From contig JAYVMW010000028.1 in NCBI GenBank assembly GCA_043758755.1, positions 74,024-138,023 on the forward strand: 64,000 nucleotides of DNA, in the 5' to 3' direction. The stretch comes from Solimicrobium sp043758755 (GTDB lineage: Bacteria > Pseudomonadota > Gammaproteobacteria > Burkholderiales > Burkholderiaceae_D). Below the pieces are notes generated by a model. The model was not told where the DNA came from. It saw nothing but the letters and a program-made list of their open reading frames with translations, and ran no database searches. The translations under genes and the position numbers were made by a program. Below are positions 1 to 9,800 of the stretch, one piece after another (within the stretch, counting starts at the first letter, position 1; every line of letters begins with the position of its first letter).

Positions 1-1634
1 CAGTTGAAAAATATAAAGTCCAGCACGTCCTGCTGGCTCGCAAGCAGTTGCGGATTGTCCAGCTTCCACTGCTCGAAGGCAGCGTTCAGTTGCGGGTCTT
101 CCGCCAGCAGTTCGGCGGCCGTGTCCTCAAAAATATAATTGGAATAATGCTCTTTCTTTTCCAGAACGCTGTTGAAAAATCCCCATCTGAAAAAACTGTC
201 GTGCGCCAGCGGCTCCAGCGTTTCAATCGCATAGCGCGAACGCTGCTGACTAACCGGAAGCACACAGTCACCTGCTTTGAGCCATACCGATTCGGCTCTG
301 GTCTCCAGTTCCACCTCATCATGAAACATGCGTCCTTCGTACGGAACTGAGCGGGATTGCACGCGCTGTATATGGTACGTCTGTGCGTGATGCCATCCGG
401 ATTCGGTGAGCCGTTCCATTTTCACGCCATTCCATTCCAGACGCTGGATTACCTCACGCCACTGCTGTGGAATGACATACGCAACCGGCGCTGTGACCGA
501 GACTTCCGCTACGTAGTGGTCGAAATAATCAATTTGCTTTTCCCAGGGCCGAGTGGTGTCGTAATACAGTCGCGCGTAATTGCCCAGAATACTGGGACGC
601 CAGCACGAAGCATACCCTTTGAATTGAAACTTCGAGCCGTTGCTGTAATCCGGCTTCCAGCGCACTGGCCATTCGGTTCTGATTTGGCCGGCGCTTCTGG
701 CGGCGTGCCGCTGGGCCTGAATCTGATCCGAATATTCTGATGTGAAGCTGACCATTGCTTCCACAAATGCCCGCATCGATTCATATCTGTGCCGGAACGA
801 TTTCAGCATATGGGTTTCAGGCATGAGACCGATGGTGTAATTCAAAGCAGCATAGCCGGTGGAAAAGCGCGGCAGATCCAGAAAATCTTCGATACCGTCA
901 TCCGGCGTTTCCTTGACCGGATTGACATACGGACAGATCGGCCAGCCGCGCCTTGTCATATCTTTTGCAATTGCCGGCATCATGACATTGCGCACGAATT
1001 CACCCTGTGCGCCACCCAGCTTGTCGGCCTGAGTCTGGATTACGGTCATGGTGTAACTGTAATCGGCACCATTGGAAGTATGCGTATCGACCATCAGATC
1101 CGGGTCCCAGGCGGTAAAAAACCGGTTGAAGACCTGCGCGTTCTGGCTGTCACATTTAATAAAGTCCCGATTCAGATCCATATGCATGGCATTGCCGCGA
1201 AATCCGAAGTTTTCCGGGCCCTGCTGGTTGACGCGCGAAGAATTATTGCGTCTCCTGCAACCATCGACGTTATAAACCGGAATGAACAAAAACACCATTT
1301 TTTTGAGCATCTTCAGCAATTCCGGCTGAATGCAGAAATCACGCACCAGTGCCATGCAGGCATCAATGCCTTCCGGCTCGCCCGGATGAATACCGTTGTT
1401 GTTGAAAAAGACCGGGCGGTTTGATTTTTTAATGGCGGCAAAATCGTGCACGCCGTCAGCGGTCACGGTTCCGGCATGAATCGGGGTGCCGGCGTCCGAC
1501 ATGCCGATTTCGGACAGTTGAACAATATGCGGAAATCTTGCTTCCAGTAACCGGTAGAACTCGATGCATTCTTCCCAGGTGGAAGTCTGGTTTTTATTGC
1601 CTCGTTCGTAAGGGGTAAGCAATTCACTTTGCAT
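1..1634 (-). CDS. M14-family zinc carboxypeptidase, C-terminus cut by window edge
   Basis: The reading frame begins at an ATG (complement of 1632-1634), preceded by AAGG six bases upstream, and runs off the left edge without a stop. Near residue 80 it has NNNGIHPGEPEG, which holds the H-x-x-E zinc ligands of M14 carboxypeptidases. DLNRD and DTHTSN follow; the latter's His is the likely third zinc ligand. The catalytic Glu would lie in the C-terminal part, most of which should be inside the window, but I did not pin it down. The family removes C-terminal residues from peptides. I see no obvious signal peptide, so a cytoplasmic location is likely. The gene is divergent from the chaperone-like gene at 1804, with which it shares a 169-base promoter region. 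Confidence 0.85.
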   Translation of the reverse strand, partial: MQSELLTPYERGNKNQTSTWEECIEFYRLLEARFPHIVQLSEIGMSDAGTPIHAGTVTADGVHDFAAIKKSNRPVFFNNNGIHPGEPEGIDACMALVRDFCIQPELLKMLKKMVFLFIPVYNVDGCRRRNNSSRVNQQGPENFGFRGNAMHMDLNRDFIKCDSQNAQVFNRFFTAWDPDLMVDTHTSNGADYSYTMTVIQTQADKLGGAQGEFVRNVMMPAIAKDMTRRGWPICPYVNPVKETPDDGIEDFLDLPRFSTGYAALNYTIGLMPETHMLKSFRHRYESMRAFVEAMVSFTSEYSDQIQAQRHAARSAGQIRTEWPVRWKPDYSNGSKFQFKGYASCWRPSILGNYARLYYDTTRPWEKQIDYFDHYVAEVSVTAPVAYVIPQQWREVIQRLEWNGVKMERLTESGWHHAQTYHIQRVQSRSVPYEGRMFHDEVELETRAESVWLKAGDCVLPVSQQRSRYAIETLEPLAHDSFFRWGFFNSVLEKKEHYSNYIFEDTAAELLAEDPQLNAAFEQWKLDNPQLLASQQDVLDFIFFN

Positions 1635-1737
1635 AATGTGCCTTAAAAATGGAGTTCAGCGAATTTGTCGGGAACTTCTGTCCCGGATTGCTTTCAAATA
1701 CCGAATAGTACCGCTTTCAATAAGGAAATCCCCAATA

Positions 1738-1764
1738 TTGACAAAAATTTGAAGCGATTACTAT
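1738..1764 (+). promoter_or_regulatory. Candidate sigma-70 promoter for the chaperone-like gene
   Basis: A perfect -35 hexamer TTGACA lies at 1738-1743. TACTAT at 1759-1764 could serve as the -10 box, but the 15-base spacer is shorter than optimal. It lies about 40 bases upstream of the ATG at 1804. This is a pattern match only. Confidence 0.4.
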
Positions 1765-1803
1765 TGCCCGATATTTTTTTATGCCAATTCAGGAAACCAA
1801 AAA

Positions 1804-2460
1804 ATGAAACCCAATGAAATTGACCGACATTTAAACGATCTTTCCTTCATGATTGCCCGTCATCAGGGTCTGCAGTTCAACAATCAAAAAGAAGCCGAGA
1901 ACCACGTCACCAATACCACCGCGCAACTCAAAGACATGATGCAGCAAAGTAACGCCATGTTTATCGAAGGGTTGAATTTCCTGATCGAAACCAACCACCA
2001 ACCCGTTGCAACCATTTCCGCCCAGATTCTGGACAGCCTGAACACACCGGAAAAAATGGTGCAAATCATCGAAGCGCAAATCATCAACAACGATGATTCA
2101 CTCAAATTATTTTCCGAATCGGTCAACAGTTATTACGGCTGCGGTGACTTCCACACGGAAGAATGCGTCATATCGGTGCTGCTGACACTGTTTCCCATGG
2201 AACCACAACCGTTCGCCTGTTACGCCACCATGCTGTGGAGAAAAGAAGGTATTGGTGCTGCAGTAGAACTCTACAAAAATATCGTTGATGTATTTAAAAA
2301 TCCGATACTGGATTACTTTGCGGCCGACTGCTATTTCAAGGCCGGCGACAGGAGCGAAGCCAAGGCTCTGCTGGACCGGGCAATGCAGGGCGTGGAAAAA
2401 GAGCCGGAAACCTATGCCGATATTGCGCAATTTATCCGGATCTTATCGCGGGAGTTATGA
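1804..2460 (+). CDS. TPR protein resembling a type III secretion class II chaperone (SycD/LcrH-like)
   Basis: This is a 218-residue soluble protein with a helical, TPR-like C-terminal half. The stretch from about residue 177 (D-Y-F-A-A-D-C-Y-F-K-A-G, then a repeated helix ending in LLDRAM) matches the third-repeat pattern of LcrH/SycD/IpgC chaperones from memory (P-F-H-A-A-E-C-x-x-x-K-G). Family members are usually about 160-170 residues, so the N-terminal 60 residues are extra. These chaperones keep hydrophobic translocators soluble before type III secretion. The next gene starts one base after the stop and encodes a hydrophobic protein, the usual chaperone-client order. No secretion apparatus gene is in the window. 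A generic TPR scaffold is the alternative. Confidence 0.6.
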   Translation: MKPNEIDRHLNDLSFMIARHQGLQFNNQKEAENHVTNTTAQLKDMMQQSNAMFIEGLNFLIETNHQPVATISAQILDSLNTPEKMVQIIEAQIINNDDSLKLFSESVNSYYGCGDFHTEECVISVLLTLFPMEPQPFACYATMLWRKEGIGAAVELYKNIVDVFKNPILDYFAADCYFKAGDRSEAKALLDRAMQGVEKEPETYADIAQFIRILSREL

Positions 2461-2461
2461 G

Positions 2462-3112
2462 TTGGATGCGAGCCCGCCACTTTCCGGACTGGTCCCTGAC
2501 CGATCGTCGGGCGCAGTTAGCAATAAGCTGTCCGGGACAGCGCCGCCTTCTCAGGAAAAACTGCGCCGGATCTTCTCCGGTTCACCGGCGCCAACCTTAA
2601 GAAAATTTTTGACTGACCATGCCAAATTTTCTGAATCAATCCTTAATCTCATCAGATTTGCCAAAACCTGTTCAAAACCGATACTCTTGATTCTAGCGAC
2701 AGGTCTGATGTTGGGTGGTGTCTTTATTTCCGGGGCATCCTTTGGATTTGCAACACCTGTGGGATTTTCGGTGTTCGGAGCGGGATTTGTCATGCTTACC
2801 GTCTGTGTCACATCCATAATCCAAAAATCGTGGTTCAGTGCACCAAAAACAGCCGGGGACAGCCGTTCGGATCAACCAGCATTTTCAGCCCCCAATCTCA
2901 GCCCTGAAGATTTTCTTTTTGACGATGACTGGACTAAAACGAATCTGACCAGAACCAGTCAGAGCTTTATTGACTGGCAGCTCCGGGAAGCCAGCGAAAT
3001 ATTCAACGATCCGGAAGACTTCAATATCATCGAATGCAGCTATACCTTTGGCGACCCTGAATTCATTACCACTTACTCGGGGGCACCCGATGAGGATCCA
3101 GAAGTGGATTGA
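2462..3112 (+). CDS. Hydrophobic protein, possible client of the upstream chaperone
   Basis: Family not recognised. The frame has no nearby ATG. I chose TTG at 2462 because GGGAG lies about eight bases upstream and coding follows directly on the upstream stop. The product is 216 residues: a Ser/Pro-rich polar N-terminus of about 60 residues, two hydrophobic stretches near residues 78-102 and 104-124 that could form a membrane hairpin, and an acidic C-terminus (many Asp/Glu, ending DEDPEVD). A polar N-terminus with a central membrane hairpin recalls type III translocators and some effectors. The context supports that, but it is inference. An ATG at 2457 overlaps the upstream stop but opens a different frame that closes after about 47 codons. 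Confidence 0.5.
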   Translation: MDASPPLSGLVPDRSSGAVSNKLSGTAPPSQEKLRRIFSGSPAPTLRKFLTDHAKFSESILNLIRFAKTCSKPILLILATGLMLGGVFISGASFGFATPVGFSVFGAGFVMLTVCVTSIIQKSWFSAPKTAGDSRSDQPAFSAPNLSPEDFLFDDDWTKTNLTRTSQSFIDWQLREASEIFNDPEDFNIIECSYTFGDPEFITTYSGAPDEDPEVD

Positions 3113-3122
3113 ATCTGGCAGC

Positions 3123-4679
3123 TCAATCCACAAAAACCGACCAGGCCTGCATCAAAATCACGCCGCCCAAAAATCCGCCCGCGAACCACATAATTATGCG
3201 CAGCAGCATATTGGTTTTGCGCTGTTCCTCCAGTAACTGACTCAGCATCAGTGGCTGGGTCGGTTCGGCGGCGCGGCTGAGTGCCTGATGCACCAGGCGC
3301 GGCAACTGCGGCATCATGTGGGCATAGCGCGGTGCTTCATTTTTGAGATTGGCCCACAAACCCTGCCAGCCCATCTGCTCGGACATCCACTGTTCCAGAT
3401 ACGGCTTGGCGGTTTTCCATAAATCCAGTTCCGGATCAAGCTGGCGACCCAGTCCTTCAATGTTGAGCAGGGTTTTTTGCAGCAGCACCAGTTGCGGCTG
3501 CACTTCTACATTAAAGCGGCGCGAAGTCTGAAACAGTCTGAGCAGGACAAAGCCGAAAGAAATATCTTTTAACGGCCGGTCGAAGATCGGTTCGCAGCAG
3601 GCCCGTACCGCGGCTTCAAGTTCATCCACCCGGGTATCTTTGGGTGCCCAGCCGGATTCGATATGGGCCTGCGCCACGCGTTTATAGTCGCGCCTGAAAA
3701 AGGCCAGAAAGTTCTGCGATAGGTAATCCTTGTCAAAATCATTGAGCGTGCCGACGATACCGAAATCCAGCGCGATATATCGTCCGAGCGTGGCTGGCTC
3801 GGTCGAGACCATGATGTTCCCAGGGTGCATGTCGGCATGAAAAAAACCGTCGCGAAAAATCTGGGTAAAGAAAATCACTACACCGTCCCGGGACAGTTTG
3901 GACAGATCAACACCGGCGGCTTTCAACTGATCGATCTGGGAAATCGGAATACCTTTCATGCGCTCCATGACGATGACCGAACTGGAACAGTAGTCCCACA
4001 TCATTTCCGGCACCAGCAGCAAATCGGAATCGGCGAAATTGCGGCGCAGCTGCGAGCCGTTGGCCGCTTCCCGCATCAGATCAAGTTCGTCATGCAGATA
4101 TTTGTCAAATTCGGCCACCACTTCTTTGGGCTTTAAGCGCTTGCCGTCCGACCACAGAAATTCCAGCAAGCCGGCCGCTACGTGCATTAACGCCACATCC
4201 TGATCGATGCTGTTTTTCATGCCGGGACGCAGCACCTTGACGGCAACCTCGCGGCCATTCTTGAGCGTGGCAAAATGCACCTGGGCGATTGATGCCGAGG
4301 CTACCGGAGTCCGTTCAAAGCTGGCGAACAACTGGTCCGGGTGCGCGCCCAGTGATTTGACAATCTGGGCAATCGCCAGATCAGTGTCAAACGGGGCAAC
4401 CCGGTCCTGCAGTCGGGCCAACTCGTCGGCAATATCCATGGGCATCAGATCGCGTCGCGTTGACAGCACCTGCCCGAACTTGACGAAGATCGGGCCCAAT
4501 TCCTCCAGTGCGCAGCGCAGCCGCTGGCCGCGAGGCGCGGACAGATCGCGCCAGAACAGCATTAACTCCAGTGCGCGAACCACGCGCCCAACACCCAGGC
4601 TTGAGAACGCGATTTCGTCGAGACCGTAACGCATGGTGACTGAAAATATTTTAAAAAGTCTAAAAATTTTTTTGATCAT
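3123..4679 (-). CDS. ubiB: Ubiquinone biosynthesis atypical kinase/ATPase UbiB
   Basis: The 518-residue protein belongs to the UbiB/ADCK/COQ8 atypical kinase family, which supports the aerobic ubiquinone biosynthesis complex at the inner membrane. The diagnostic KxGQ motif is present as KFGQ at residues 67-70, followed by the expected STRRDLMP. Kinase-like elements VAVKVLRPG, HADMHPGNI and the ALDFG metal-binding motif are all visible. The C-terminus holds hydrophobic membrane-anchor sequence (about 495-517). It is the last gene of the ubiE-ubiJ-ubiB run and overlaps ubiJ by four bases (ATGA), so translation is probably coupled. Length is close to family norm. Confidence 0.95.
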   Translation of the reverse strand: MIKKIFRLFKIFSVTMRYGLDEIAFSSLGVGRVVRALELMLFWRDLSAPRGQRLRCALEELGPIFVKFGQVLSTRRDLMPMDIADELARLQDRVAPFDTDLAIAQIVKSLGAHPDQLFASFERTPVASASIAQVHFATLKNGREVAVKVLRPGMKNSIDQDVALMHVAAGLLEFLWSDGKRLKPKEVVAEFDKYLHDELDLMREAANGSQLRRNFADSDLLLVPEMMWDYCSSSVIVMERMKGIPISQIDQLKAAGVDLSKLSRDGVVIFFTQIFRDGFFHADMHPGNIMVSTEPATLGRYIALDFGIVGTLNDFDKDYLSQNFLAFFRRDYKRVAQAHIESGWAPKDTRVDELEAAVRACCEPIFDRPLKDISFGFVLLRLFQTSRRFNVEVQPQLVLLQKTLLNIEGLGRQLDPELDLWKTAKPYLEQWMSEQMGWQGLWANLKNEAPRYAHMMPQLPRLVHQALSRAAEPTQPLMLSQLLEEQRKTNMLLRIIMWFAGGFLGGVILMQAWSVFVD

Positions 4680-5272
4680 TTTAAGGATTGCTCTAATTTT
4701 TCTATGCGCTTCATTAACCGCTCTACGTCATCACGGATGCGGCCGGTCTGTTCGGTAAATTCGGCGACCCGGGCTGGACGGACCAGCATTGGATTTTCTT
4801 CCAAAAAATATTCGGCGAGATTTTCCTGCAGCTTTTTTCCGGTGCTTTGAACCTGATCGATCACGGTCTTGCCAGTTGTGGCAATGCGGCGTGCGGCCAG
4901 ATCGCCAAACAGCCCACTGAGCTGCTGTTCCAGATCCCAGCGCAGATTTTTGCCCAGATCGGACAGTGAGTGCGCCAGATCGGCATCCCCTTCCAGCTTC
5001 ACATAGGAAATGGCGCGCTGCCGGTCCTGCATGATGACGGGCAGATCGGCAGGATTGATCCGGATTGTGACGTTGGCCGTAGCGTCTGAAGCAGCCGCTT
5101 CCAGCAGCCCCTGCCCGGTGATCTGCACACGCAGGCTCACCATTGACAGGTCAATGCATGCAATTTTGCCGGCGTGAACCTGCAACTGCTGCATGGCCCA
5201 CGGTTCCTGCGCGAGCAGATGATTCAGAGCCGGCACCAGCAGCGTCGAGAATTGCGGAGTCATCTGCTTCAA
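4676..5272 (-). CDS. ubiJ: Ubiquinone biosynthesis accessory factor UbiJ (SCP2 domain)
   Basis: This 198-residue protein sits between ubiE and ubiB, the position of ubiJ (yigP) in many proteobacteria. The N-terminal half fits an SCP2-like lipid-binding fold, including the alternating hydrophobic strand pattern around residues 45-90. The C-terminus is a charged helix ending in an ERLMKRIEKLEQSL coiled coil. UbiJ binds polyprenyl intermediates and organises the soluble Ubi complex with UbiK. It overlaps both neighbours by four bases. Assignment rests mostly on gene order plus the SCP2-like sequence. Confidence 0.85.
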   Translation of the reverse strand: MKQMTPQFSTLLVPALNHLLAQEPWAMQQLQVHAGKIACIDLSMVSLRVQITGQGLLEAAASDATANVTIRINPADLPVIMQDRQRAISYVKLEGDADLAHSLSDLGKNLRWDLEQQLSGLFGDLAARRIATTGKTVIDQVQSTGKKLQENLAEYFLEENPMLVRPARVAEFTEQTGRIRDDVERLMKRIEKLEQSLK

Positions 5273-6003
5273 ATTTTCACGCCGGTATGCAGTGCCGCCA
5301 CGCCTGCGGTCAGATTGTAATATTTCACGCAGTCCAGACCAGCGTCCTGCATCATGGTTTTCAGGGTTTCCTGATCGGGATGCATGCGGATCGATTCCGC
5401 CAGATAACGGTAGCTCTCAGAATCGTTGGCGATCATTTTCCCCAGCCATGGCAGCACCGAAAACGAATAGGTGTCATACGGCTTTTGCAGCAGGCTGCTC
5501 ACCTTGGAAAATTCCAGCACCAGCAATTTGCCACCGGGTTTGAGCACGCGGCGCATTTCGGCCAAAGCGGCATCCTTGTGGGTCATGTTGCGCAGGCCAA
5601 AGGCCACCGTGACGCGGTCGAAATAATTATCGGGAAAGGGAATGTGCTCGGCGTCACACAGCATGGTTGGCGTGATGATACCTTTGTTGAGCAACCGGTC
5701 ACGCCCGACGCGCAGCATCGATTCGTTAATATCGGTCAGCCAGACTTCACCGGTCGCTCCAGCCTGTTTGGCAAATTCTTTGGACAAATCTCCGGTACCG
5801 CCGGCAATGTCCAGCACTTTGAATCCGGGACGCACGCCGGCCTGCGCGATCGTGAACATTTTCCAGAGACGATGCAGCCCGCCGGACATCAGGTCATTCA
5901 TCACATCGTACTTGGACGCCACGGAGTGAAACACCTCAGCCACTTTGTGGACTTTCTGATTTTCTTCGACGGTGCTGTAACCGAAATGGGTAGTTTTAGT
6001 CAT
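5269..6003 (-). CDS. ubiE: Ubiquinone/menaquinone C-methyltransferase UbiE
   Basis: The 244-residue protein is a class I SAM-dependent methyltransferase that performs the C-methylation step of ubiquinone (and menaquinone) synthesis. The SAM-binding glycine-rich motif VLDIAGGTGDLS is near residue 75, DINESML binds the ribose, and the UbiE signatures YDVMNDLMSGGLHRLWK and FGLRNMTHKDAAL are present. The C-terminus NLTAGVAALHTGVK is typical. The ATG at 6003 is 18 bases beyond the stop of the DUF971 gene, and the gene overlaps ubiJ by four bases downstream. Confidence 0.97.
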   Translation of the reverse strand: MTKTTHFGYSTVEENQKVHKVAEVFHSVASKYDVMNDLMSGGLHRLWKMFTIAQAGVRPGFKVLDIAGGTGDLSKEFAKQAGATGEVWLTDINESMLRVGRDRLLNKGIITPTMLCDAEHIPFPDNYFDRVTVAFGLRNMTHKDAALAEMRRVLKPGGKLLVLEFSKVSSLLQKPYDTYSFSVLPWLGKMIANDSESYRYLAESIRMHPDQETLKTMMQDAGLDCVKYYNLTAGVAALHTGVKI

Positions 6004-6021
6004 GTTAGTGTTTTTAAAAAT

Positions 6022-6429
6022 TTATTTTGAAGAACAACTTTTCCCTGCTCCAGGCAGCGCCATCGGGGCGTCTCTGCCTGTTTCATCGGCAAACCCGGCC
6101 TGCTGCAGTTTCTCCAGATAAGAGCGCCACAGACTGTCCTGATTTTCACCGAGCCAGTGCAGATAATCCCAACTGAAAATGCCGGTGTTGTGACCATCGG
6201 TAAAGTGCGGCTGCACTGCATAATTGCCAACCGGCTGCACAGCCGTGACCGATACCAAACGCTTACCGGTCTGCAGCACTTCCTGACCTTCACCATGGCC
6301 GCGTACTTCGGCTGACGGTGAGTACACCCGCAACACTTCAAACGGCAGGCTGAAACTGACCTGGTCGAAATCAATTTCGAGCAGTCTGGATTGCATGCGG
6401 ACATTGATGGCTGTGGGTGTCATGTTCAT
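6022..6429 (-). CDS. DUF971 / gamma-butyrobetaine hydroxylase-like N-terminal domain protein
   Basis: This 135-residue single-domain protein has the DUF971 pattern: an opening strand, LPFEVLRVYSPSAEVRGHG, VQPVGNYAVQPHFTDGHNTGIFSWDYL, and a helix. The same fold forms the N-terminal domain of gamma-butyrobetaine hydroxylase and occurs near Fe-S proteins. The C-terminus GKSCSSK carries one Cys. Its own role is not established. It overlaps the HIT gene by four bases (ATGA) and precedes ubiE by 18, placing it between a predicted flavo-iron-sulfur enzyme and quinone biosynthesis. Confidence 0.88.
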   Translation of the reverse strand: MNMTPTAINVRMQSRLLEIDFDQVSFSLPFEVLRVYSPSAEVRGHGEGQEVLQTGKRLVSVTAVQPVGNYAVQPHFTDGHNTGIFSWDYLHWLGENQDSLWRSYLEKLQQAGFADETGRDAPMALPGAGKSCSSK

Positions 6430-6845
6430 TTCCGTCTGCTCAGTTGATGCTGTATCGCGGTTTTTAATTTTTCGACCAGCGCCTGCCTGTCTTGCAGGGC
6501 CGCATTCGTGCTGCGTTCCACCTGCCCCCAGATCGGATTGGGAAAATGCATGTCATCGACGTAGCGCGGTATGACATGCCAGTGCAGATGCGGCACCACA
6601 TTGCCGAGGCTGGCAACGTTGATTTTGTCCGGGCCCATCACGCTGCGAATTGCCGATTCGACCTGCCACACCACACTCATCAACGAGGCGCGCTGGGTCG
6701 AATTCAGATCCGTCATTTCTTTGATGTGCTGATTCCAGATAACACGGCAAAAGCCGGGATAGTGCGCATCATTGACCAGCACCACACGCCATTCCGCTGC
6801 CTGCACAATCACCTCGCCACTCTGTTGGCACAATTCACAGTTCAT
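6426..6845 (-). CDS. HIT-family nucleotide hydrolase/transferase
   Basis: The 139-residue protein carries the histidine-triad active site HLHWHVIPR near residue 95, which binds the nucleotide alpha-phosphate. The N-terminus has the pair NCELCQQ, and a second metal-binding residue may lie downstream. HIT proteins hydrolyse AMP-linked or dinucleoside polyphosphate substrates. The substrate cannot be read here. I start at the ATG at 6845, which overlaps the upstream stop (TGATG). A GTG one codon earlier is possible. It lies in the operon with DUF971 and the DUF3683 enzyme. Confidence 0.9.
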   Translation of the reverse strand: MNCELCQQSGEVIVQAAEWRVVLVNDAHYPGFCRVIWNQHIKEMTDLNSTQRASLMSVVWQVESAIRSVMGPDKINVASLGNVVPHLHWHVIPRYVDDMHFPNPIWGQVERSTNAALQDRQALVEKLKTAIQHQLSRRK

Positions 6846-9800
6846 CACACCAGCACCCTTTCAATACCGCCGTTATTGGCGTTGGCAACATACTCGGGCA
6901 ACCAGTTTTCGCCCAATATATGTTTGGCCATTTCCACCACGATGTAATCGGCAGTGGTGCCGCTGTCGTCATTGAAACGGATCAGTCCCTGCAGGCAGGC
7001 CGGGCAGGACGTCAGAATTTTGACATCGCCGGCAAAGCCGTCGGCACGCAACCTGTCGGCGCCCTTGACCATCTCTTCTTCTTTCCTGAAGCGGATCTGG
7101 GTCGATATTTCGGGGCGCGACACGGCAAGTGTGCCGGCCTCGCCGCAGCAGCGTTCATTTTTTTCGACCTTTTGGTTCGGGATAAGTGCGTTGACTGTTT
7201 TTAGCGGATCCTGCAGTTTCATCGGCGTATGGCACGGGTCGTGATACATGTAACGGGTACCGGTCACGCCTTCCATCTTGATGTTTTTTTCGAGCAGATA
7301 TTCATGAATGTCGACCATGCGACAGCCCGGAAATATCTTGTCGAATTCGTAGCCGGCCAGCTGGTCGTAACAGGTGCCGCACGACACCACCACGGTTTTG
7401 ATATCCAGATAATTGAGCGTGTTGGCTACGCGATGAAACAGCACGCGGTTATCGGTGATGATTTTTTCGCCTTTGGCAAAGTCACCGGTACTGCGCTGCG
7501 GATAACCGCAACACAGGTAACCCGGAGGCAGAACGGTCTGCACGCCAACATGCCACAGCATGGCCTGAGTCGCCAGACCAACCTGTGAAAACAGTCGTTC
7601 CGATCCGCAGCCCGGGAAATAAAATACCGCTTCGGTATCGGCACTGGTGTTTTGCGGGTGACGGATGATCGGCACGAACTTGTCATCCTCAATGTCGAGC
7701 AGCGCGCGGGCGGTTTTCTTGGGCAGATTACCCGGCATTTTTTTATTGATGAAGTGAATCACCTGTTCCTTGACCGGCGCTTTTCCAACGCTGGATTTGG
7801 GCGCTGCGGTCTGACGGCGCGCCACGGCTTTCAACAGGGTATTACCCCAGCGCTGCAGGGTTACGCCCACACCGAAAATGGCCAGACGGGCGGCCTTGAT
7901 GGTGGCCGGATCTTTGGCATTGAGGAAAAACATCGACGCGGCGGTGCCGGGATTAAAGCTCTTCTTGTCCATCTTGCGCAACAAATTACGCATATTCATC
8001 GACACATCGCCAAAATCGATATCGACCGGGCAGGGTGTGAGGCACTTGTGACAGACCGTGCAGTGATCTGCCACATCCTCAAATTCTTCCCAGTGTTTGA
8101 TCGAGATGCCACGCCGGGTTTGTTCTTCGTACAGGAACGCTTCCACCAGCAGCGAGGTGGCCAGAATTTTATTGCGCGGCGAATACAGCAGATTGGCACG
8201 CGGAATATGCGTGGCACAGACCGGCTTGCATTTACCGCAGCGCAGACAGTCTTTGACGCTGTTGGCAATGGCGCCGATATCGCTTTGCTGCATGATCAGC
8301 GATTCATGGCCCATCAAGCCGAACGAAGGCGTATACGCATTCTTCAGATTGGCGTCACAACCGGGCAGATTGAGCAGCTTGCCCTTGTTGAAGCGCCCTT
8401 CCGGATCGATCCGCAATTTGTAATCGCGAAAGCTCTGGATCTCATGTTCCTGCAGATAGTCGAGTTTGGTGATGCCGATGCCGTGCTCGCCCGAGATCAC
8501 GCCATTCAGGCGGCGCGCCAGCACCATGATGCGGTCTACCGCATGATGCGCCACCTGCAGCATGTCGTAATCATCGGAATTGACCGGAATATTAGTGTGC
8601 ACATTGCCGTCACCGGCATGCATGTGCAACGCGACAAACACGCGGCTGCGCAATACTTTTTTATGCTTGGCAACGCACTCGTCGAGTATCAGTCTGAAGG
8701 CCGATCCGGTAAAAATATGGCGCAACTGGGCGCGCAATTCCTGCTTCCATGAAATGCGGATAGTGCGGTCCTGCACCACATCAAACCAGCTGGCCTGCGG
8801 TTGTGACTGCAGCCGCGCGGTCAGTTGCGGCATCAGGCTTTCATAGCCCAGGGCAGTCAGCAGTTCCAGTCCGTCCTGAAGCGGACTGTCGAGTTGCTGC
8901 AGCACGGTTTGCCAGCGCAGCTTGACCGCTTCGAGCAGAGTTTGCGCCTGCGCTACCCGGTCCTCAAATATTTCTGCAGCCGGGATATCCTCTCCGTCGG
9001 CTTCTTCATTTTTACCTAGGGGCAGATTGCCGCTGGCGAAATAGCCCAAGAGCGACTCGACCAGCGCCAGTTTGTTTTGCAGGGAAAGTTCAATATTGAT
9101 GCGCTCAATCCCGTCGGTGTACTCACCCATGCGGTCCAGCGGAATCACCACGTCTTCATTGATCTTGAAGGCGTTGGTATGTTTGGAAATCGCCGCGGTT
9201 TTGGCGCGGTCCAGCCAGAATTTTTTGCGCGCTTCCGGCGACACCGCAATAAAGCCTTCGCCGACCCGGGTGTTGGCGATCCGGATTACTTCCGAGGCGG
9301 CCAGTGCCACCGCGGTTTCATCATCACCGACGATGTCGCCGAACAGCGCCATCTTGGGCAGCACACCGCGTTTGGATTTGGTGGTGTAGCCCACTGCGCG
9401 CAGATAGCGTTCATCCAGATGTTCCAGACCTGCCAGAATCGCGCCACCGGCACGGGTCTGTGCATCCAGATAATCCTTGATTTCAACGATGGAGGGAATG
9501 GCGTCGCGAGCCTGACCGAAAAACTCCAGACAGACCGTGCGTGCATGTTTGGGCATTTTGTGCAGAATCCAGCGTGCCGACGTAATCAGGCCATCGCAGC
9601 CTTCTTTTTGCACACCTGGCAAACCGGCCAAAAACTTGTCGGTAACGTCTTTACCCAGTCCGGTTTTACGGAAAGTGCTGCCTGGGATGTCGAGTTGCTC
9701 GGTTTTAAACGGGTTTTTTTGTCCCGGATGGGTCCATTCCAGTTTGAATTTGGCCACCGGAGCGTCGTGAATTTTGCCCAGATTGTGTTCCAGCCGGGTG

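Noticed and set aside
7652..8752. 366-codon open frame on the plus strand
   Set aside because: Antisense to the Fe-S and oxidase parts of the DUF3683 gene; a codon-bias shadow.
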